From positions 1 through 64,000 of the forward strand of contig NZ_MAOE01000090.1 in assembly GCF_001884185.1 (NCBI RefSeq): DNA of 64,000 nucleotides. Direction: 5' to 3'. How positions within the stretch are numbered: position 1 is the first letter of the stretch; every line of letters begins with the position of its first letter. The notes below the pieces were generated by a model, which ran no database searches, was not told the origin of the DNA, and was given only the letters and a program-made list of their open reading frames with translations. This DNA is from Bacillus albus (GTDB taxonomy: Bacteria > Bacillota > Bacilli > Bacillales > Bacillaceae_G). Below are positions 8,997 to 19,290 of this stretch, in pieces. The position numbers and the translations under genes were made by a program.

Positions 8997-9241
8997 TCAC
9001 TTTAATTTCAAGATACGTTCTATTTCCTCTACACTCAACTTACTTGCTTTTGCAATAGTTTCAAGCGATACACCAATTTCATGCATTCCTCGGATCATTT
9101 GCATCTTACCTTTTTCCATGCCCTCTTGTTCAGCATGCGCTAGCTTAGCTTGTTCATCTAAAAGCAATTTTTCTCGAGCTTCATAAGCTGTTCGGAAAGA
9201 AGAATCATGGCTCATATTTTCCCATTTATTAATTGCTTTTT
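8997..9241 (-). pseudogene. Rpn-family nuclease/transposase, C-terminal fragment
   Basis: The frame gives AINKWENMSHDSSFRTAYEA, KLAHAEQEGMEKGKMQMI and a C-terminal helix ending SVEEIERILKLK. This is the tail of the Rpn (PD-(D/E)XK, recombination-promoting) family; full-length members have about 290 residues with the nuclease core at the N-terminus. Here the whole catalytic part is missing: upstream of the AINKW codons the sequence changes to an unrelated hairpin (9247-9270). An ATG inside the fragment could still give a 72-residue peptide. It is a decayed remnant rather than a functional nuclease. Confidence 0.8.
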
Positions 9242-9246
9242 ATAAA

Positions 9247-9270
9247 AAAGTAGTGAATTTACACTACTTT
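9247..9270. terminator. Short terminator hairpin
   Basis: AAAGTAGTG/CACTACTTT with a six-base loop, between the Rpn fragment and the DinB-like gene; it probably ends the latter's transcript. Confidence 0.5.
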
Positions 9271-9346
9271 GTTGTATATAAATTATTTGAATTCTTTTCT
9301 ATATAATTTAAATAGAATACATTTCTCTCAAAATAGACAATGATTT

Positions 9347-9862
9347 TTACTTTCCAACTTCACAAAGTAATTTTATCTCCTTAATTTGTTCTATGTGGCG
9401 CTGTTCATGTAAATAGATTAGTTCTATCCACTGCTCAAGAAGTAATTCTCCAAGAGCTGGATGCATCACTGATTTTTTCGCTAATATAGATTCATCTTCT
9501 ATTGTACTTAGGAAAAGCATTAATTCTTTTCTCGATTTATTTAACAAATCGACCATTTGCTGTACTTCAAATGTCTCTATGCTTGGTTCAATCATTTCTG
9601 GTGCTATAAATTTTATTGATCTATCTAATAATATAGATTGAATTTCTTTACGCTCATTTTGTGTACTATCCATCTTTTTTAATCCAGATGAAATGACCTT
9701 TATAACCCTTTCATCTAATAACATTAAGTGATGACATACTTGTGCTATACTCCATTTATCCTTATCTGGTTTCTTATTAAATTGAGTATCACTTAACAAA
9801 GTAATTTCCTCAAATAAATGATTTCGCGTATCATAAAACTTGTCATTAACAAATGTATTCAT
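9347..9862 (-). CDS. DinB-like four-helix metal-dependent protein
   Basis: 171 residues with the DinB/YfiT layout: KWSIAQVCHHLMLLDERVI (first metal His region, ~38-56), a long middle, and LIYLHEQRHIEQIKEIK near the C-terminus, where the other His ligands lie. The fold is a cytoplasmic four-helix bundle; relatives include bacillithiol-dependent transferases and hydrolases of unclear role. The start is ATG 9862 with AAGGGG nine bases upstream. The gene is monocistronic. The substrate is unknown. Confidence 0.8.
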   Translation of the reverse strand: MNTFVNDKFYDTRNHLFEEITLLSDTQFNKKPDKDKWSIAQVCHHLMLLDERVIKVISSGLKKMDSTQNERKEIQSILLDRSIKFIAPEMIEPSIETFEVQQMVDLLNKSRKELMLFLSTIEDESILAKKSVMHPALGELLLEQWIELIYLHEQRHIEQIKEIKLLCEVGK

Positions 9863-10152
9863 GTTAATTCCCCTTTCATCAAAAGCAAAATAGATTAATT
9901 CCTACTCTAGCATTATTCTCTATGAAAAAATATTATCCTTCACTACCTATTGGTTATCATATCTGTTGTTGCTTGTGACAATTTAACAGCAAAACTTGTA
10001 CCGAAACGAAATTTAAACCAAAACAAGAAACGAATAAAAGCAATCTTTGCAATATAAGTTTGTATATAATTCCATTCAAAGGCTTAAAATATAGAAGTGT
10101 CTATTCATAAATCCATTGTTTTTAATCTCATCTCAAAAAGGAGCTGTATTAT

Positions 10153-10359
10153 ATGGATAAAGAAAAGCTAGTAAGCGAACAGATTGCTCGCGTCCCATCG
10201 GATGCCCTAAATACCCCTAGTAAGGAACAAGAACAAATGCTAGAAACATCATCTCAAGTGGAACATAATCCAAACAATAACAATAAAGATAATAACCAAG
10301 ACCTATACGGCACAGACTTCCCCATTTCAAATGTAGATAGAACAACAAACAAAAAGTAA
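10153..10359 (+). CDS. Hypothetical hydrophilic protein, 68 aa
   Basis: A short highly polar product: an acidic/basic N-terminal half followed by an Asn-rich stretch (EHNPNNNNKDNNQDLYG). No signal peptide, membrane span or cysteine is present, and composition suggests an intrinsically disordered protein. The start is well supported by AAAAGGAGCT nine bases upstream, and a terminator follows at 10503-10545, so it is probably a real gene. I do not recognise the family; a spore-associated role would be a guess from composition only. Confidence 0.6.
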   Translation: MDKEKLVSEQIARVPSDALNTPSKEQEQMLETSSQVEHNPNNNNKDNNQDLYGTDFPISNVDRTTNKK

Positions 10360-10502
10360 ATAACTAACAAGTCAGAAACACAGGCCAAAATAAAAGATTT
10401 TTTTTACATAATCTCTGAAAGAATTCTCTTACTTTAAATGTTCGCAGGACAATAATCTGGCGATAACAGTATGAGGAATTTTTCTTTCTGCCTACAAATA
10501 GC

Positions 10503-10545
10503 AAAACGAGCACCTTATCACTATGAATAGGATTGCTCGTTTTTA
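10503..10545. terminator. Bidirectional terminator at the end of the iol operon
   Basis: AAAACGAGCA pairs with TGCTCGTTTT across a 21-base spacer; T-runs are present on both strands. It separates the 68-aa gene from iolB. Confidence 0.75.
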
Positions 10546-10552
10546 TTTTTGT

Positions 10553-11344
10553 CTATTCCTTTTCTGGCCAAATTTTCGCGTTTGGTTCTAATAACCACTT
10601 GTGTTCTTCCTCCATGATACGATCATTCCAAGGATTATTCTCAAGGTGTCGAATCATCCAACAAAAATACATGGCATATCCAGGCGCGGTTGCTTGTGGA
10701 TGGTCTAGCTCACCTGGAATTGTAATAAAGCTATTATGTACAACGCGATATGCATCCTCACCAACCATTGCACAACCAAATCCCTGTGGTTTGTTAAAGC
10801 GATAATAATATACCTCCGGTTGATCATGGTGATGTGGTGGATAACTGGACCATCGCCCTGGATAAGAAATAACTTCTCCTACTACCATATTAGAATATGC
10901 TGCATTGTTATAGTCAAAAATCGTACGAATAACACGCTGCGCCGTTCCCTCCCATACTCCATCTCCAGCTACAACACTTTGACACTCATTTGGAGTATAT
11001 AACTTGGAAGTAAATTCTTGATCATTATCTGTTTTTTGAACAAGCACTTCACTATCTGAAAGCGCAGTAATGGTAACCTTCACATTTTTAGATACATGTA
11101 AGCACCAAGGGTTTTCTTCAAACACAGACTGTCTTTGAATAACTTGTTCCATTCCTTCCCACTCTAAACGTATTGCCCCTTCCAGTAAAAGAACCGCTGT
11201 TTCATTCTTATTATCAAATAGCAACTCTTCTTTCCCATTAGACATCTTATATATACCTATATCCATTAACATATCACTGCCTTGACCGTTCATTTCTGTT
11301 AATATATTATATCCTTCATTTAATTCACCCAATTTTCCTAACAT
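10553..11344 (-). CDS. iolB: 5-deoxy-glucuronate isomerase
   Basis: 263 residues. It converts 5-deoxy-D-glucuronate into 5-dehydro-2-deoxy-D-gluconate, the fourth step of cytosolic myo-inositol breakdown. The bicupin fold is visible through YPPHHHDQPEVYYYRF near residue 165 (metal-binding His cluster), GFGCAMVGEDA and DHPQATAPGYAMYF. Length agrees with the family. AAGGAGGAG precedes the ATG. It is the last gene of the iolG-C-A-D-E-J-B operon, about 105 bases after iolJ, and is followed directly by a strong terminator. Confidence 0.95.
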   Translation of the reverse strand: MLGKLGELNEGYNILTEMNGQGSDMLMDIGIYKMSNGKEELLFDNKNETAVLLLEGAIRLEWEGMEQVIQRQSVFEENPWCLHVSKNVKVTITALSDSEVLVQKTDNDQEFTSKLYTPNECQSVVAGDGVWEGTAQRVIRTIFDYNNAAYSNMVVGEVISYPGRWSSYPPHHHDQPEVYYYRFNKPQGFGCAMVGEDAYRVVHNSFITIPGELDHPQATAPGYAMYFCWMIRHLENNPWNDRIMEEEHKWLLEPNAKIWPEKE

Positions 11345-11449
11345 GGCTTTCTCCTCCTTTTAATTAATGGCTTCACTAGCATTCTCCACTTTTGTCAGCT
11401 AACTACATTCCGAATTTCTTCTAACTAGTAATGAAGAAAGTTTTTCTGA

Positions 11450-12295
11450 TTATGCTCTGTTTTCACTTCCGAATATTTGCATATGACTTTTAACGTTTTC
11501 GTATGCAGCCCTAATAACATCCTGGTGGTACGTAAAGTAATCTGAATACGGAGTATTTAGGGCGGCAGTGTTAACCGCAGTAATTACATTCTGAAATGTA
11601 GCTGTTGCTACATTAATTTTTCGAACACCATGTTGAATACATTGCTTGAAATCCTCTGAACTAATGCCAGAGCCGCCATGTAAAACGAGTGGGATATGGA
11701 CTACCTCATTAATCTCTTGTAGGCGGTCTAATCGTAAATTAGGATCTCCATTGTACATACCATGCGCATTTCCAATTGCAACAGCTAATGCATCTACGTC
11801 TGTTTCTTCTGCAAATCGTTTTGCTTCTGTAGTGCTTGTCAGCAACATCTCAATATCTTCTGATCCGTCCTCACTACCACCAACTCTGCCAATCTCAGCC
11901 TCTACCGTCGCACCGTACTGTTTCGCAAGTTCTACAATTTCTTTAGTCTTTTGTATATTTTCTTCTAACGGATAGTGCGAGCCATCAAACATAACCGAAC
12001 TAAAACCAATCTCTAACGTCTCTTGAATCTTTTCAAATGTCATACCGTGATCAAAGTGCACTGCTACTGGAACAGTTGCTTGTTTCGCTGCAGCTACCAT
12101 CAAAGGACCAATCATATGAATTGGCGAATGATTCAAACGAACTTCCGCAATTTGTAGAATAAGCGGTGAGCTTAACTCTTCAGCTGCTTTAATAGCTCCC
12201 ATTACCATTTCCATATTGGCGACACTGAAAGCCCCAACCCCATAATTCTCTTGATTTGCTTTCATTAAAATATCTTTCATTTGAACTAATGGCAT
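11450..12295 (-). CDS. iolJ: 6-phospho-5-dehydro-2-deoxy-D-gluconate aldolase (class II)
   Basis: 281 residues from the ATG at 12295, which has GGGGAG just upstream; an ATG at 12340 would add 15 unlikely residues. The class II aldolase TIM barrel is clear: VPVAVHFDHGMTF (zinc His and catalytic Asp, ~76-88), VEAEIGRVGG, VLHGGSGIS (zinc His) and VRKINVATATF (phosphate binding). The enzyme splits DKGP into dihydroxyacetone phosphate and malonate semialdehyde. Sequence alone cannot fully separate IolJ from FbaA, but its place inside an inositol operon makes IolJ the better call. Confidence 0.92.
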   Translation of the reverse strand: MPLVQMKDILMKANQENYGVGAFSVANMEMVMGAIKAAEELSSPLILQIAEVRLNHSPIHMIGPLMVAAAKQATVPVAVHFDHGMTFEKIQETLEIGFSSVMFDGSHYPLEENIQKTKEIVELAKQYGATVEAEIGRVGGSEDGSEDIEMLLTSTTEAKRFAEETDVDALAVAIGNAHGMYNGDPNLRLDRLQEINEVVHIPLVLHGGSGISSEDFKQCIQHGVRKINVATATFQNVITAVNTAALNTPYSDYFTYHQDVIRAAYENVKSHMQIFGSENRA

Positions 12296-12423
12296 TACAT
12301 ACTCCCCTATTTCAATATTATTTATTACATGTAAAACCAACCTTCACGTCTTTTTACCCCTTTTATAAGAATACATGTTGATTACCATACTATTTACTTA
12401 GGGATAATCTTAAAATGCTTAAA

Positions 12424-13320
12424 TTACAGACCGGCTTTTTCTTGTATAAATTTTCGGGCTTTTAATGCGTATTCAAAAGGATTCGCTAAAGCTGGATCTT
12501 GCTCTGCTTCTACCACAAACCACCCTTGATAATCAGAGTTTGCAAGGATAGTAAACACTTCATCAAATACAATTACGCCATCCCCAGGAACTGTAAATGC
12601 CCCATTCTTCACTGCCTGTAAGAAGCTCAATTCTTTTTCCTTTACAACATCAACTACTTCTTGACGAATATCTTTTAAATGTACGTGTTTAATACGAGGT
12701 AAATATTTCTTCAAAATATAAAGTGGCTCTTCTCCTGAAAAAACAAGATGACCTGTATCAAAAAGCAGAGATACAAGCGCTGGATCAGTTATATCCATTA
12801 ACTTTTCAATTTCTGCCGTTGTTTGAACACCCGTACCCATATGGTGATGGTATACAATATGCAGCCCCTTTTCCTGAGCTAATTTACCGAGGTGATGTAA
12901 TCCATCCGCAAGCTTATCCCACTCTTCTTCTGTAAAAACAGGTTTATTTTTAAATAGTGGTACATCCATTAACCCTTGAATACTATACCCTTGCTCTGAT
13001 ACAACGATGACTTTTGCACCCATGTCATGCAAGAAATCCCTATGCTTAATAAATTCTTCTACCGTCTCTTCAATCGGCTTCGTTGTTAAAAACGTACTAA
13101 ACCATGCACTAGCAATCTCCAAGTTTCGTAATTCCAAAGATTTTTTTAATACAACCGTATTTCTCGGATATTTATTCCCTACTTCACTTCCATTAAATCC
13201 AGCTAGTGCCATCTCACTAATACATTGTTCAAACGTATTTTCTGCCCCTAGCTCCGGCATATCATCATTTGTCCAAGCAATTGGTGCAATTCCAAGCTTA
13301 ATTGTATTTTCTTTAAACAT
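12424..13320 (-). CDS. iolE: Inosose dehydratase (2-keto-myo-inositol dehydratase)
   Basis: 298 residues, xylose-isomerase-like TIM barrel. It removes water from 2-keto-myo-inositol to give 3D-(3,5/4)-trihydroxycyclohexane-1,2-dione. Signatures are [17 protein letters not shown] at the N-terminus (IolE-specific), [35 protein letters not shown] and VVEAEQDP, which supply the metal ligands (Glu, Asp, His, Glu). The start follows GGAGAG. It lies 123 bases downstream of iolD with a terminator-like hairpin between them (13386-13432), which may lower expression of iolE-J-B. Confidence 0.95.
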   Translation of the reverse strand: MFKENTIKLGIAPIAWTNDDMPELGAENTFEQCISEMALAGFNGSEVGNKYPRNTVVLKKSLELRNLEIASAWFSTFLTTKPIEETVEEFIKHRDFLHDMGAKVIVVSEQGYSIQGLMDVPLFKNKPVFTEEEWDKLADGLHHLGKLAQEKGLHIVYHHHMGTGVQTTAEIEKLMDITDPALVSLLFDTGHLVFSGEEPLYILKKYLPRIKHVHLKDIRQEVVDVVKEKELSFLQAVKNGAFTVPGDGVIVFDEVFTILANSDYQGWFVVEAEQDPALANPFEYALKARKFIQEKAGL

Positions 13321-13385
13321 CCCCTTGTCTCTCCTCTTTTTAAAATGTGATAGAATTTCGCCAACTTCTCTTATCTATTCTTTAA

Positions 13386-13432
13386 AAAGAGAGCTTCTTA
13401 AACCATATGCATGTAGATAAAAAGCTCTCTTT
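13386..13432 (-). terminator. Terminator-like hairpin inside the iol operon (iolD/iolE)
   Basis: AAAGAGAGCTT and AAGCTCTCTTT are perfect 11-base arms 25 bases apart; on the transcribed (minus) strand the stem is followed by a T-run of five. It sits between two genes of the same pathway, so it probably attenuates or processes the mRNA. Confidence 0.65.
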
Positions 13433-13442
13433 GTGCCCTAAT

Positions 13443-15377
13443 CTAATAAGACCTTGCCTGTTGCAAGTTACTTACTTTACTCTCGTACGCAGCTTGTACA
13501 CTTTGACTTTTAGATATTTCTGCAATACCTACATGCCACCATGACTCGTATCCATTTGTCATTGTTTTTGGCAGTACTTTAATATCAATTAATGTAGAAA
13601 CTGTTTGTTTTTTCGCATCTATAAGCGCTTCCTGTAATTGTTCTAGTGATGTAACATGATATGTTTTCACACCATATCCAGCTGCGCTAGCTGCAAAATC
13701 GATTTTCATAATTGCTCCGTCTAATTTACGTGTTTCCTGGTTTCGGTAGCGAAACTCTGTTCCAAAGCTCCCCATTCCATTGCCCATTTGTAAGTTATTA
13801 ATGCAGCCAAATCCGGAGTTATCAAACAATAAAATGTTAATTTTTTTGTTTTCTTGAAGACTTGTGACAAGCTCTGAATGAAGCATCTGGTAACTACCAT
13901 CTCCTACCATTGCATATACTTCCTTCGATGGTTCAGCTAGCTTTGCACCTAGTGCGCCCGCAACCTCATAGCCCATGCAAGAGTATCCATACTCCATGTG
14001 ATATGTATTTGGTTTTCTTGATGCCCACATTCTTTGTAAATCACCCGGAAGACTTCCTGCCGCTCCAACGATAATTGCATCTTCATCTAGTAATGTATTG
14101 ATTTGTCCAATGACTGCGGTCTGTGTTAATTGTGTACCAAGTGCGTCTACATACTCATTTAAATTTTCATCGAAATGACCTTCGACTTCTGGTGTGAAAT
14201 CTTGACCTGTAAAGCGAATATTATGTAGACGTGATAATTCTGTTTCCCAAGCCTCTTTTGCATCAGCAATTTCTACTGTATAACTAGATCGATAATCCAT
14301 TACTTGCAGTTCATCTATTAAAGCAAGAAGCGCTTCTTTCGCATCCGCTATAACCTTTAATGCATCCAGCTTATTCGCATGGAATTCTGAAATATTTATG
14401 TTTAAAAACTCAACTTCCTCATTTTGAAATAATTGTTTAGATGCCGTTGTAAAATCAGTAAATCTCGTCCCGATCCCAATAACAAGATCCGCTTCCTTTG
14501 CAATTGTATTAGCTGCTATATTTCCTGTTACCCCAATGCCGCCTAGATTATATGGATGACTACTTTCAATTGCACTTTTTCCAGCTTGTGTTTCTCCAAA
14601 TGGAATGTGGAATGTTTCAGCAAATCGTTTTAGCTCTTCTGCCGCTTCTGCGTATCTTACACCACCACCACAAATCATAACTGGCTTTTTCTTTCTCTTA
14701 ATCATTTCCACTGCATCCGCTAAGCTGGCTTTTGTAGGTAGACGACGTTCAATTCGGTGAACACGCTTTTGGAAAAAGTAACTCGGAAAATCCCATGCTT
14801 CTCCTTGGACATCTTGTGGTAAACAAATTGTTACAGCTCCTGTATCTGCCGGATTCGTTAAAACACGCATCGCTTGAATCATAGCTGTCATCAATTGTTC
14901 AGGACGATTTATCCGGTCCCAATACTTACTTACTGCACGAAAAGCATCATTTGTAGAAATAGATAAGTCATGTGTTTGTTCAATTTGTTGAAGAACAGGA
15001 TCAGGTTGTCTCGTTGCAAATACATCTCCTGGAAGTAATAAAACGGGAATATTATTTGCAGAAGCTGTTGCTGCAGAGGTAATCATGTTTGCTGATCCAG
15101 GACCAACTGAAGAAGTACATGCCATAATTTGTTTTCTATGTTTTTGTTTTGCAAAAGCCATTGCAGCATTTGCCATTCCTTGTTCATTTCTCCCTTGATA
15201 TACTTCTAATTCCCCTGCATCTTCTTCTAAAGCTTGACCTAGGCCTACTACATTTCCATGACCAAAAATCGTAAAGATTCCCTTAACAAACTTTTGTTGC
15301 TTTCCATCAAATTCTACATATTGCTGATTTAAAAATTTTACCAATGCTTGCGCCGTCGTCATTCTAACAGTTTGCAT
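13443..15377 (-). CDS. iolD: 3D-(3,5/4)-trihydroxycyclohexane-1,2-dione hydrolase (ThDP-dependent)
   Basis: 644 residues with the three-domain thiamin-diphosphate enzyme layout. N-terminal pyrimidine-binding domain: [17 protein letters not shown] (activating Glu region) and [14 protein letters not shown]. Middle domain: [14 protein letters not shown]-terminal pyrophosphate domain: [20 protein letters not shown] leading to [11 protein letters not shown], the GDG-x-NN cofactor motif. It hydrolyses the cyclic dione to 5-deoxy-glucuronate (ring opening). Length is normal. AAAGGAG supports the start. A hairpin with a T-run separates it from iolA (15424-15451). Confidence 0.96.
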   Translation of the reverse strand: MQTVRMTTAQALVKFLNQQYVEFDGKQQKFVKGIFTIFGHGNVVGLGQALEEDAGELEVYQGRNEQGMANAAMAFAKQKHRKQIMACTSSVGPGSANMITSAATASANNIPVLLLPGDVFATRQPDPVLQQIEQTHDLSISTNDAFRAVSKYWDRINRPEQLMTAMIQAMRVLTNPADTGAVTICLPQDVQGEAWDFPSYFFQKRVHRIERRLPTKASLADAVEMIKRKKKPVMICGGGVRYAEAAEELKRFAETFHIPFGETQAGKSAIESSHPYNLGGIGVTGNIAANTIAKEADLVIGIGTRFTDFTTASKQLFQNEEVEFLNINISEFHANKLDALKVIADAKEALLALIDELQVMDYRSSYTVEIADAKEAWETELSRLHNIRFTGQDFTPEVEGHFDENLNEYVDALGTQLTQTAVIGQINTLLDEDAIIVGAAGSLPGDLQRMWASRKPNTYHMEYGYSCMGYEVAGALGAKLAEPSKEVYAMVGDGSYQMLHSELVTSLQENKKINILLFDNSGFGCINNLQMGNGMGSFGTEFRYRNQETRKLDGAIMKIDFAASAAGYGVKTYHVTSLEQLQEALIDAKKQTVSTLIDIKVLPKTMTNGYESWWHVGIAEISKSQSVQAAYESKVSNLQQARSY

Positions 15378-15423
15378 ATGATTTGCTCCTTTCTATCTCT
15401 AACAGTCATTCTGCATATGAAAA

Positions 15424-15451
15424 AGGAGTATCAGGAATTTGATAGACTCCT
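15424..15451 (-). terminator. Terminator-like hairpin inside the iol operon (iolA/iolD)
   Basis: AGGAGTATCA pairs with TGATAGACTCCT (one bulge); on the minus strand it ends in a run of five T about 40 bases before iolD. A candidate attenuator or processing site. Confidence 0.5.
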
Positions 15452-15531
15452 AATACTTCCTTCTTATGCTTTACTACTTTCCTTACTTTTGCTTACAAGC
15501 AACTAAACAGATTCTACTTCTCTCTTAAAGA

Positions 15532-16995
15532 TTACTTTTCCCAACGAGATGTAAGCATTTTCTTTCTAGTATAAAACTCAACGCCGTCAGTACCGTTCGC
15601 ATGAAGATCCCCATAGAAAGAGTCTTTCCAGCCAGAGAACGGGAAGAATGCCATCGGTGCTGGAACCCCAACATTCACACCTAACATACCTGATTCAATA
15701 GTTTCACGGAATTGACGTACACTTGCCCCACTATCTGTATAAATACAAGCTCCATTTGCAAAGCGAGACTCATTTGCAATTTCAATTGCTTCATCCAATG
15801 ATTTCACACGAACAATAGATAAAACAGGGGCAAAAATCTCATCTTGCCAGATTTTCATTTCTTTTGTAACATGGTCAAAAATTGTTGGTCCAACGAAGTA
15901 ACCAGCTCCTTTTACAGCTGTATCTTCACGTCCGTCACGAACTAACGTAGCGCCCTGTTCTACACCTGAATCGATGTAACCAATTGTGCGCTCTTTATGG
16001 TTATCACGAATAACTGGTCCTAAAAATACATCTTCATCAAGACCATTGCCAATTACAATTTTATTCGCTTCTGCTACTAGTCTTTCAACTAATTGATCTG
16101 CAATTTCTTCTTCTACTGTTACAACAGAGGCAGCCATACAACGCTCACCAGCTGAACCGAATGCAGCGCTAATAATTTGCTTTGTTGCTAGTTCAAGATT
16201 TGCATCATTTAATACAATGGAATGGTTTTTCGCACCTGCTAATGCTTGAACGCGTTTTAAGTTTTCTGTTCCTTTTTTGTATACATATTCTGCGACAGGC
16301 TGAGAACCTACAAATGAAATTGCCTTCACTAATTTATGTTCAAGAAGACCGTTTACTACATCGTGAGCACCATTTACGATATTTAATACACCTTTTGGTA
16401 TGCCTGCTTCTGCAGCTAATTCTGCTAATTTTGCTGCTAGAAGTGGTGTACGCTCTGAAGGTTTTAATACAAATGTATTACCACAAGCAATTGCAAGTGG
16501 GAACATCCAGCATGGAACCATCATTGGGAAGTTAAAAGGTGTAATTCCGCCTATAACACCAATTGGGTAACGATACATACCAGACTCAATACCTGTTGCA
16601 ATATCAGGTAATTGTTTTCCCATCATTAATGTAGGGGCACCCGCAGCAAACTCCACGCACTCAATACCACGAAGAACTTCACCGTAAGCCTCGTTATAGC
16701 TTTTTCCGTTTTCAATGGTAATAAGTTTCGCTAACTCTTCCCAGTTATCTACTAGTAATTGTTGATATTTAAATAGAATACGAGCGCGTTTTGGCACAGC
16801 AGTTTTAGACCAAGATTTGAACGCTTCATTTGCTGCTAATACAGCATGTTCAACATCTTCTTTTGTTGAAAGTGGTACTTGAGCGATTACTTCTCCTGTT
16901 GCAGGATTATATACAGCTTCCATCTTAGTTGAAATAGATTCTACCCATTCGCCGCCAATGTAGTTTTTTACAATTTGTGCTGTTTGTACTGTCAT
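15532..16995 (-). CDS. iolA: Methylmalonate-semialdehyde dehydrogenase (CoA-acylating)
   Basis: 487 residues from the ATG at 16995 (AAGGGAGAG upstream; the longer frame to 17034 lacks a binding site). It oxidises malonate semialdehyde with NAD+ and CoA to acetyl-CoA and CO2, the last step of inositol breakdown, and can also act on methylmalonate semialdehyde. Aldehyde-dehydrogenase signatures: [37 protein letters not shown] (NAD site), and [11 protein letters not shown] holding the catalytic Cys. NH instead of the usual catalytic Glu in GAKNH is the mark of the acylating MMSDH subfamily. Confidence 0.95.
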   Translation of the reverse strand: MTVQTAQIVKNYIGGEWVESISTKMEAVYNPATGEVIAQVPLSTKEDVEHAVLAANEAFKSWSKTAVPKRARILFKYQQLLVDNWEELAKLITIENGKSYNEAYGEVLRGIECVEFAAGAPTLMMGKQLPDIATGIESGMYRYPIGVIGGITPFNFPMMVPCWMFPLAIACGNTFVLKPSERTPLLAAKLAELAAEAGIPKGVLNIVNGAHDVVNGLLEHKLVKAISFVGSQPVAEYVYKKGTENLKRVQALAGAKNHSIVLNDANLELATKQIISAAFGSAGERCMAASVVTVEEEIADQLVERLVAEANKIVIGNGLDEDVFLGPVIRDNHKERTIGYIDSGVEQGATLVRDGREDTAVKGAGYFVGPTIFDHVTKEMKIWQDEIFAPVLSIVRVKSLDEAIEIANESRFANGACIYTDSGASVRQFRETIESGMLGVNVGVPAPMAFFPFSGWKDSFYGDLHANGTDGVEFYTRKKMLTSRWEK

Positions 16996-17073
16996 ATTCA
17001 TTCTCTCCCTTTTATGTAATGTAGAAGCGTCCAATAGGATACGCCCTCACTTGATTATTGATTTATAAAGTTT

Positions 17074-18072
17074 CTATACCAATTCCTCAGCCGTTTCCAT
17101 GAATGCAGAAATCTCTGCCCTTGTTGGCATTGCATCAGAACAGCTATGTTTAGAAATAACGATTGAAGCAGAAGCTCCACCTAATCGCATCGCTTGAGGA
17201 ATCTCAAGCCCTTGCATTAGGCCATAAATAAATGCAGAAGCATATGAGTCGCCAGCGCCAAACGTCTTTAACACTTTTGTTTTAAAGATACCGCCGCGGT
17301 GAGATTGCCCGTCTCTTGTATAAGCGATTGAGCCATCCCCGCCGTGTTTAATTACAACGATTTTCGCATGATGAGAAAACCATCTTTCAGCCGTAACTTG
17401 GTCATTAGATTGTTCGTAGTTTAATAGTTTTTCCATCATATCGAATTCTTCACGCGTTCCAATAATGACATCAGATTTTTCAGCTGCTAGATTGTAATAC
17501 ACAGCCGTTTCAGCTTCTGACTGCCATGTATAAGGGCGGTAATCCACATCAAAAAATACAACTACATTATGCTTACGCGCATATTCTAGCGCTAAAAATA
17601 CCGCCTCGCGAGAAGGGCTTTTTGCTAAAGCTGTTCCTGAAATTAAGAGTGCTTTTGATTGTTTAATATAGTCCTTAGATACCTCTGTTGGATCTAGGTT
17701 TAAGTCTGCGACATTGTCGCGGTACATTAAAATACTGCAATCCTCAGGGCTTTTAATTTCTGTAAATGCTAAACCTGTCACTGCACCAGTACGATCGATA
17801 CATATCTGATCTGTATTAATATTGTTGTCCTTTAGGTACCCCGTAATAAAGCGGCCCATTTGGTCATCGGACACTTTACCGATAAATCCTGTTTGTAAGC
17901 CAAGACGTGCAGCACCAATCGCAATATTCGCAGGAGAACCTCCTACATATTTAGTAAACGTTCTTGTTTCTTCCATAGGACGTTGTGTTTCATTGGCATT
18001 TAAATCAACGCATAAACGTCCAACTGCAATTAGGTCTAATGGACAATCTTCTTTAAAAATAAGTGGATTCAT
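17074..18072 (-). CDS. iolC: 5-dehydro-2-deoxygluconokinase
   Basis: 332 residues from the ATG at 18072, which follows GGGAGGT; the frame opens further upstream without a binding site. PfkB/ribokinase family: VGRLCVDLNAN at the N-terminus, GGSPANIAIGAARLGL (PfkB signature 1 region), and KTFGAGDSYASAFIYGLMQG with the catalytic Asp (signature 2). It phosphorylates DKG to DKGP, the inducer molecule in B. subtilis. It sits between iolG and iolA. A GTAAGCGCTC box 60 bases upstream may add a separate level of control. Confidence 0.95.
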   Translation of the reverse strand: MNPLIFKEDCPLDLIAVGRLCVDLNANETQRPMEETRTFTKYVGGSPANIAIGAARLGLQTGFIGKVSDDQMGRFITGYLKDNNINTDQICIDRTGAVTGLAFTEIKSPEDCSILMYRDNVADLNLDPTEVSKDYIKQSKALLISGTALAKSPSREAVFLALEYARKHNVVVFFDVDYRPYTWQSEAETAVYYNLAAEKSDVIIGTREEFDMMEKLLNYEQSNDQVTAERWFSHHAKIVVIKHGGDGSIAYTRDGQSHRGGIFKTKVLKTFGAGDSYASAFIYGLMQGLEIPQAMRLGGASASIVISKHSCSDAMPTRAEISAFMETAEELV

Positions 18073-18130
18073 TATTACTACCTCCCATGCTTTATCGTTT
18101 TCCGACAAAAGACTCTTTATCTATCTATAA

Positions 18131-18144
18131 GTAAGCGCTCTCTT
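18131..18144. promoter_or_regulatory. Operator/cre-like box between iolG and iolC
   Basis: GTAAGCGCTCTCT shares the AAGCGCT core of the two promoter-proximal operators and fits the CcpA cre consensus at most positions. It overlaps the end of iolG. LacI-family repressor or CcpA binding cannot be told apart by eye. Confidence 0.4.
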
Positions 18145-19169
18145 TATTGATTTAATGCAGGCTGTTTATGTTCAATTTGTACAGGTTTTCCTGTTAGTAA
18201 GGATTCCTTCGCAGCCTTCGCAATTCGCTCTGCTTGTAATCCATCATTACCACTGCAAATAACAGCTTGTCCTTCTATAATTGACTTTGTAAATTGTGTT
18301 ACTTCCTCAATGTAAGCTTGCGTGTAGCGCTCTAAGAAGAAATAAAGCGGCTTATCTTTTACAATGCCTTCTGTTTTTGACACTTGAACTGTTGTCGGGC
18401 AGCAATTATCCGCAGCAACCGCACCTTTTTCACCAAACACTTCCACACGCTGGTCATATCCATAAACAGCTTGGCGGCTATTATCAATTACTCCTAAAGC
18501 TCCATTTGCAAATTTTAATGTGACAATTGCTGTATCTACATCATTTACTTCCTGAATGGATGGATCAATTAATGTTGTTCCATATGCAAATACTTCAACG
18601 ACTTCACTATTCATCACGTAGCGAGCCATATCAAAATCATGAATCATCATATCCATAAACAATCCGCCTGAAGAGCGAACGTATTCTATACTTGGCGGTT
18701 GTGGATCGCGTGACGTAATTTTTAAAATATGTGGCTGTCCCACTTCGCCTTGTTGAATCAGATCATACACTTTCCTGAAGTTTGGATCAAAACGACGATT
18801 AAAACCTACTTGAAGAGATACTCCCTGTTCTTTTACCACTTCTAATGCTTCTAATGTTTCTTCTACTGAGAAACTAACAGGCTTTTCACAGAAGATATGT
18901 TTTTTGGCAAGAGCCGCTTCTTTAATAATTTGCGCATGTGTATTTGTTGGTGAACAAATAAAGACAGCATCAATTTCTGAATCTGCTAATAAATCCTGAT
19001 AATTTGTAGTCAGAGTAGAAATCCCTTTATCTTGAGCCCACTTTTCTAGATGACTAATTACTACATCTGAAACCGCTTTAATTTTTACTTGTGGCATAAG
19101 CTGCAAATTATCAACATGTAGTTTCCCAATTCGTCCAGCACCAATAATCCCAATCTTTAAAACGTTCAT
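18144..19169 (-). CDS. iolG: myo-inositol 2-dehydrogenase
   Basis: 341 residues, Gfo/Idh/MocA family. It oxidises myo-inositol to 2-keto-myo-inositol with NAD+, the first step of the pathway. The N-terminal Rossmann domain begins IGIIGAGRIGKLHVDNL; CEKPVSFSVEE carries the conserved Glu-Lys-Pro, and GGLFMDMMIHDFDMARYVM carries the catalytic Asp/His pair. The start follows GAGGGAG. It is the first gene of the operon, read from a promoter at about 19266-19290 that carries an operator just downstream of its -10 box. Confidence 0.93.
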   Translation of the reverse strand: MNVLKIGIIGAGRIGKLHVDNLQLMPQVKIKAVSDVVISHLEKWAQDKGISTLTTNYQDLLADSEIDAVFICSPTNTHAQIIKEAALAKKHIFCEKPVSFSVEETLEALEVVKEQGVSLQVGFNRRFDPNFRKVYDLIQQGEVGQPHILKITSRDPQPPSIEYVRSSGGLFMDMMIHDFDMARYVMNSEVVEVFAYGTTLIDPSIQEVNDVDTAIVTLKFANGALGVIDNSRQAVYGYDQRVEVFGEKGAVAADNCCPTTVQVSKTEGIVKDKPLYFFLERYTQAYIEEVTQFTKSIIEGQAVICSGNDGLQAERIAKAAKESLLTGKPVQIEHKQPALNQ

Positions 19170-19240
19170 ATGATTTCTCCCTCTATATTAAAATTTAAGA
19201 AACGAAATGAAAGTCTATAGGGTTTAGCGTATCAATTTAG

Positions 19241-19290
19241 TTAAGCGCTTTCCCTATTTTTCTTCATTATACACACTTGATTCTAAATTG
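19241..19290 (-). promoter_or_regulatory. iolG operon promoter with operator
   Basis: On the minus strand a perfect TATAAT (complement of 19266-19271) has a weak -35 (TTTTCA) 17 bases upstream. TTAAGCGCTTT at 19241-19251, a near-perfect half of the palindrome found at the divergent promoter, lies about 15 bases downstream of the -10 box, where a bound repressor would block transcription. Confidence 0.65.

Noticed and set aside
11450-12295. Assignment as ordinary glycolytic fructose-bisphosphate aldolase
   Set aside because: The fold is shared, but the position inside a complete iol operon makes IolJ the better call.
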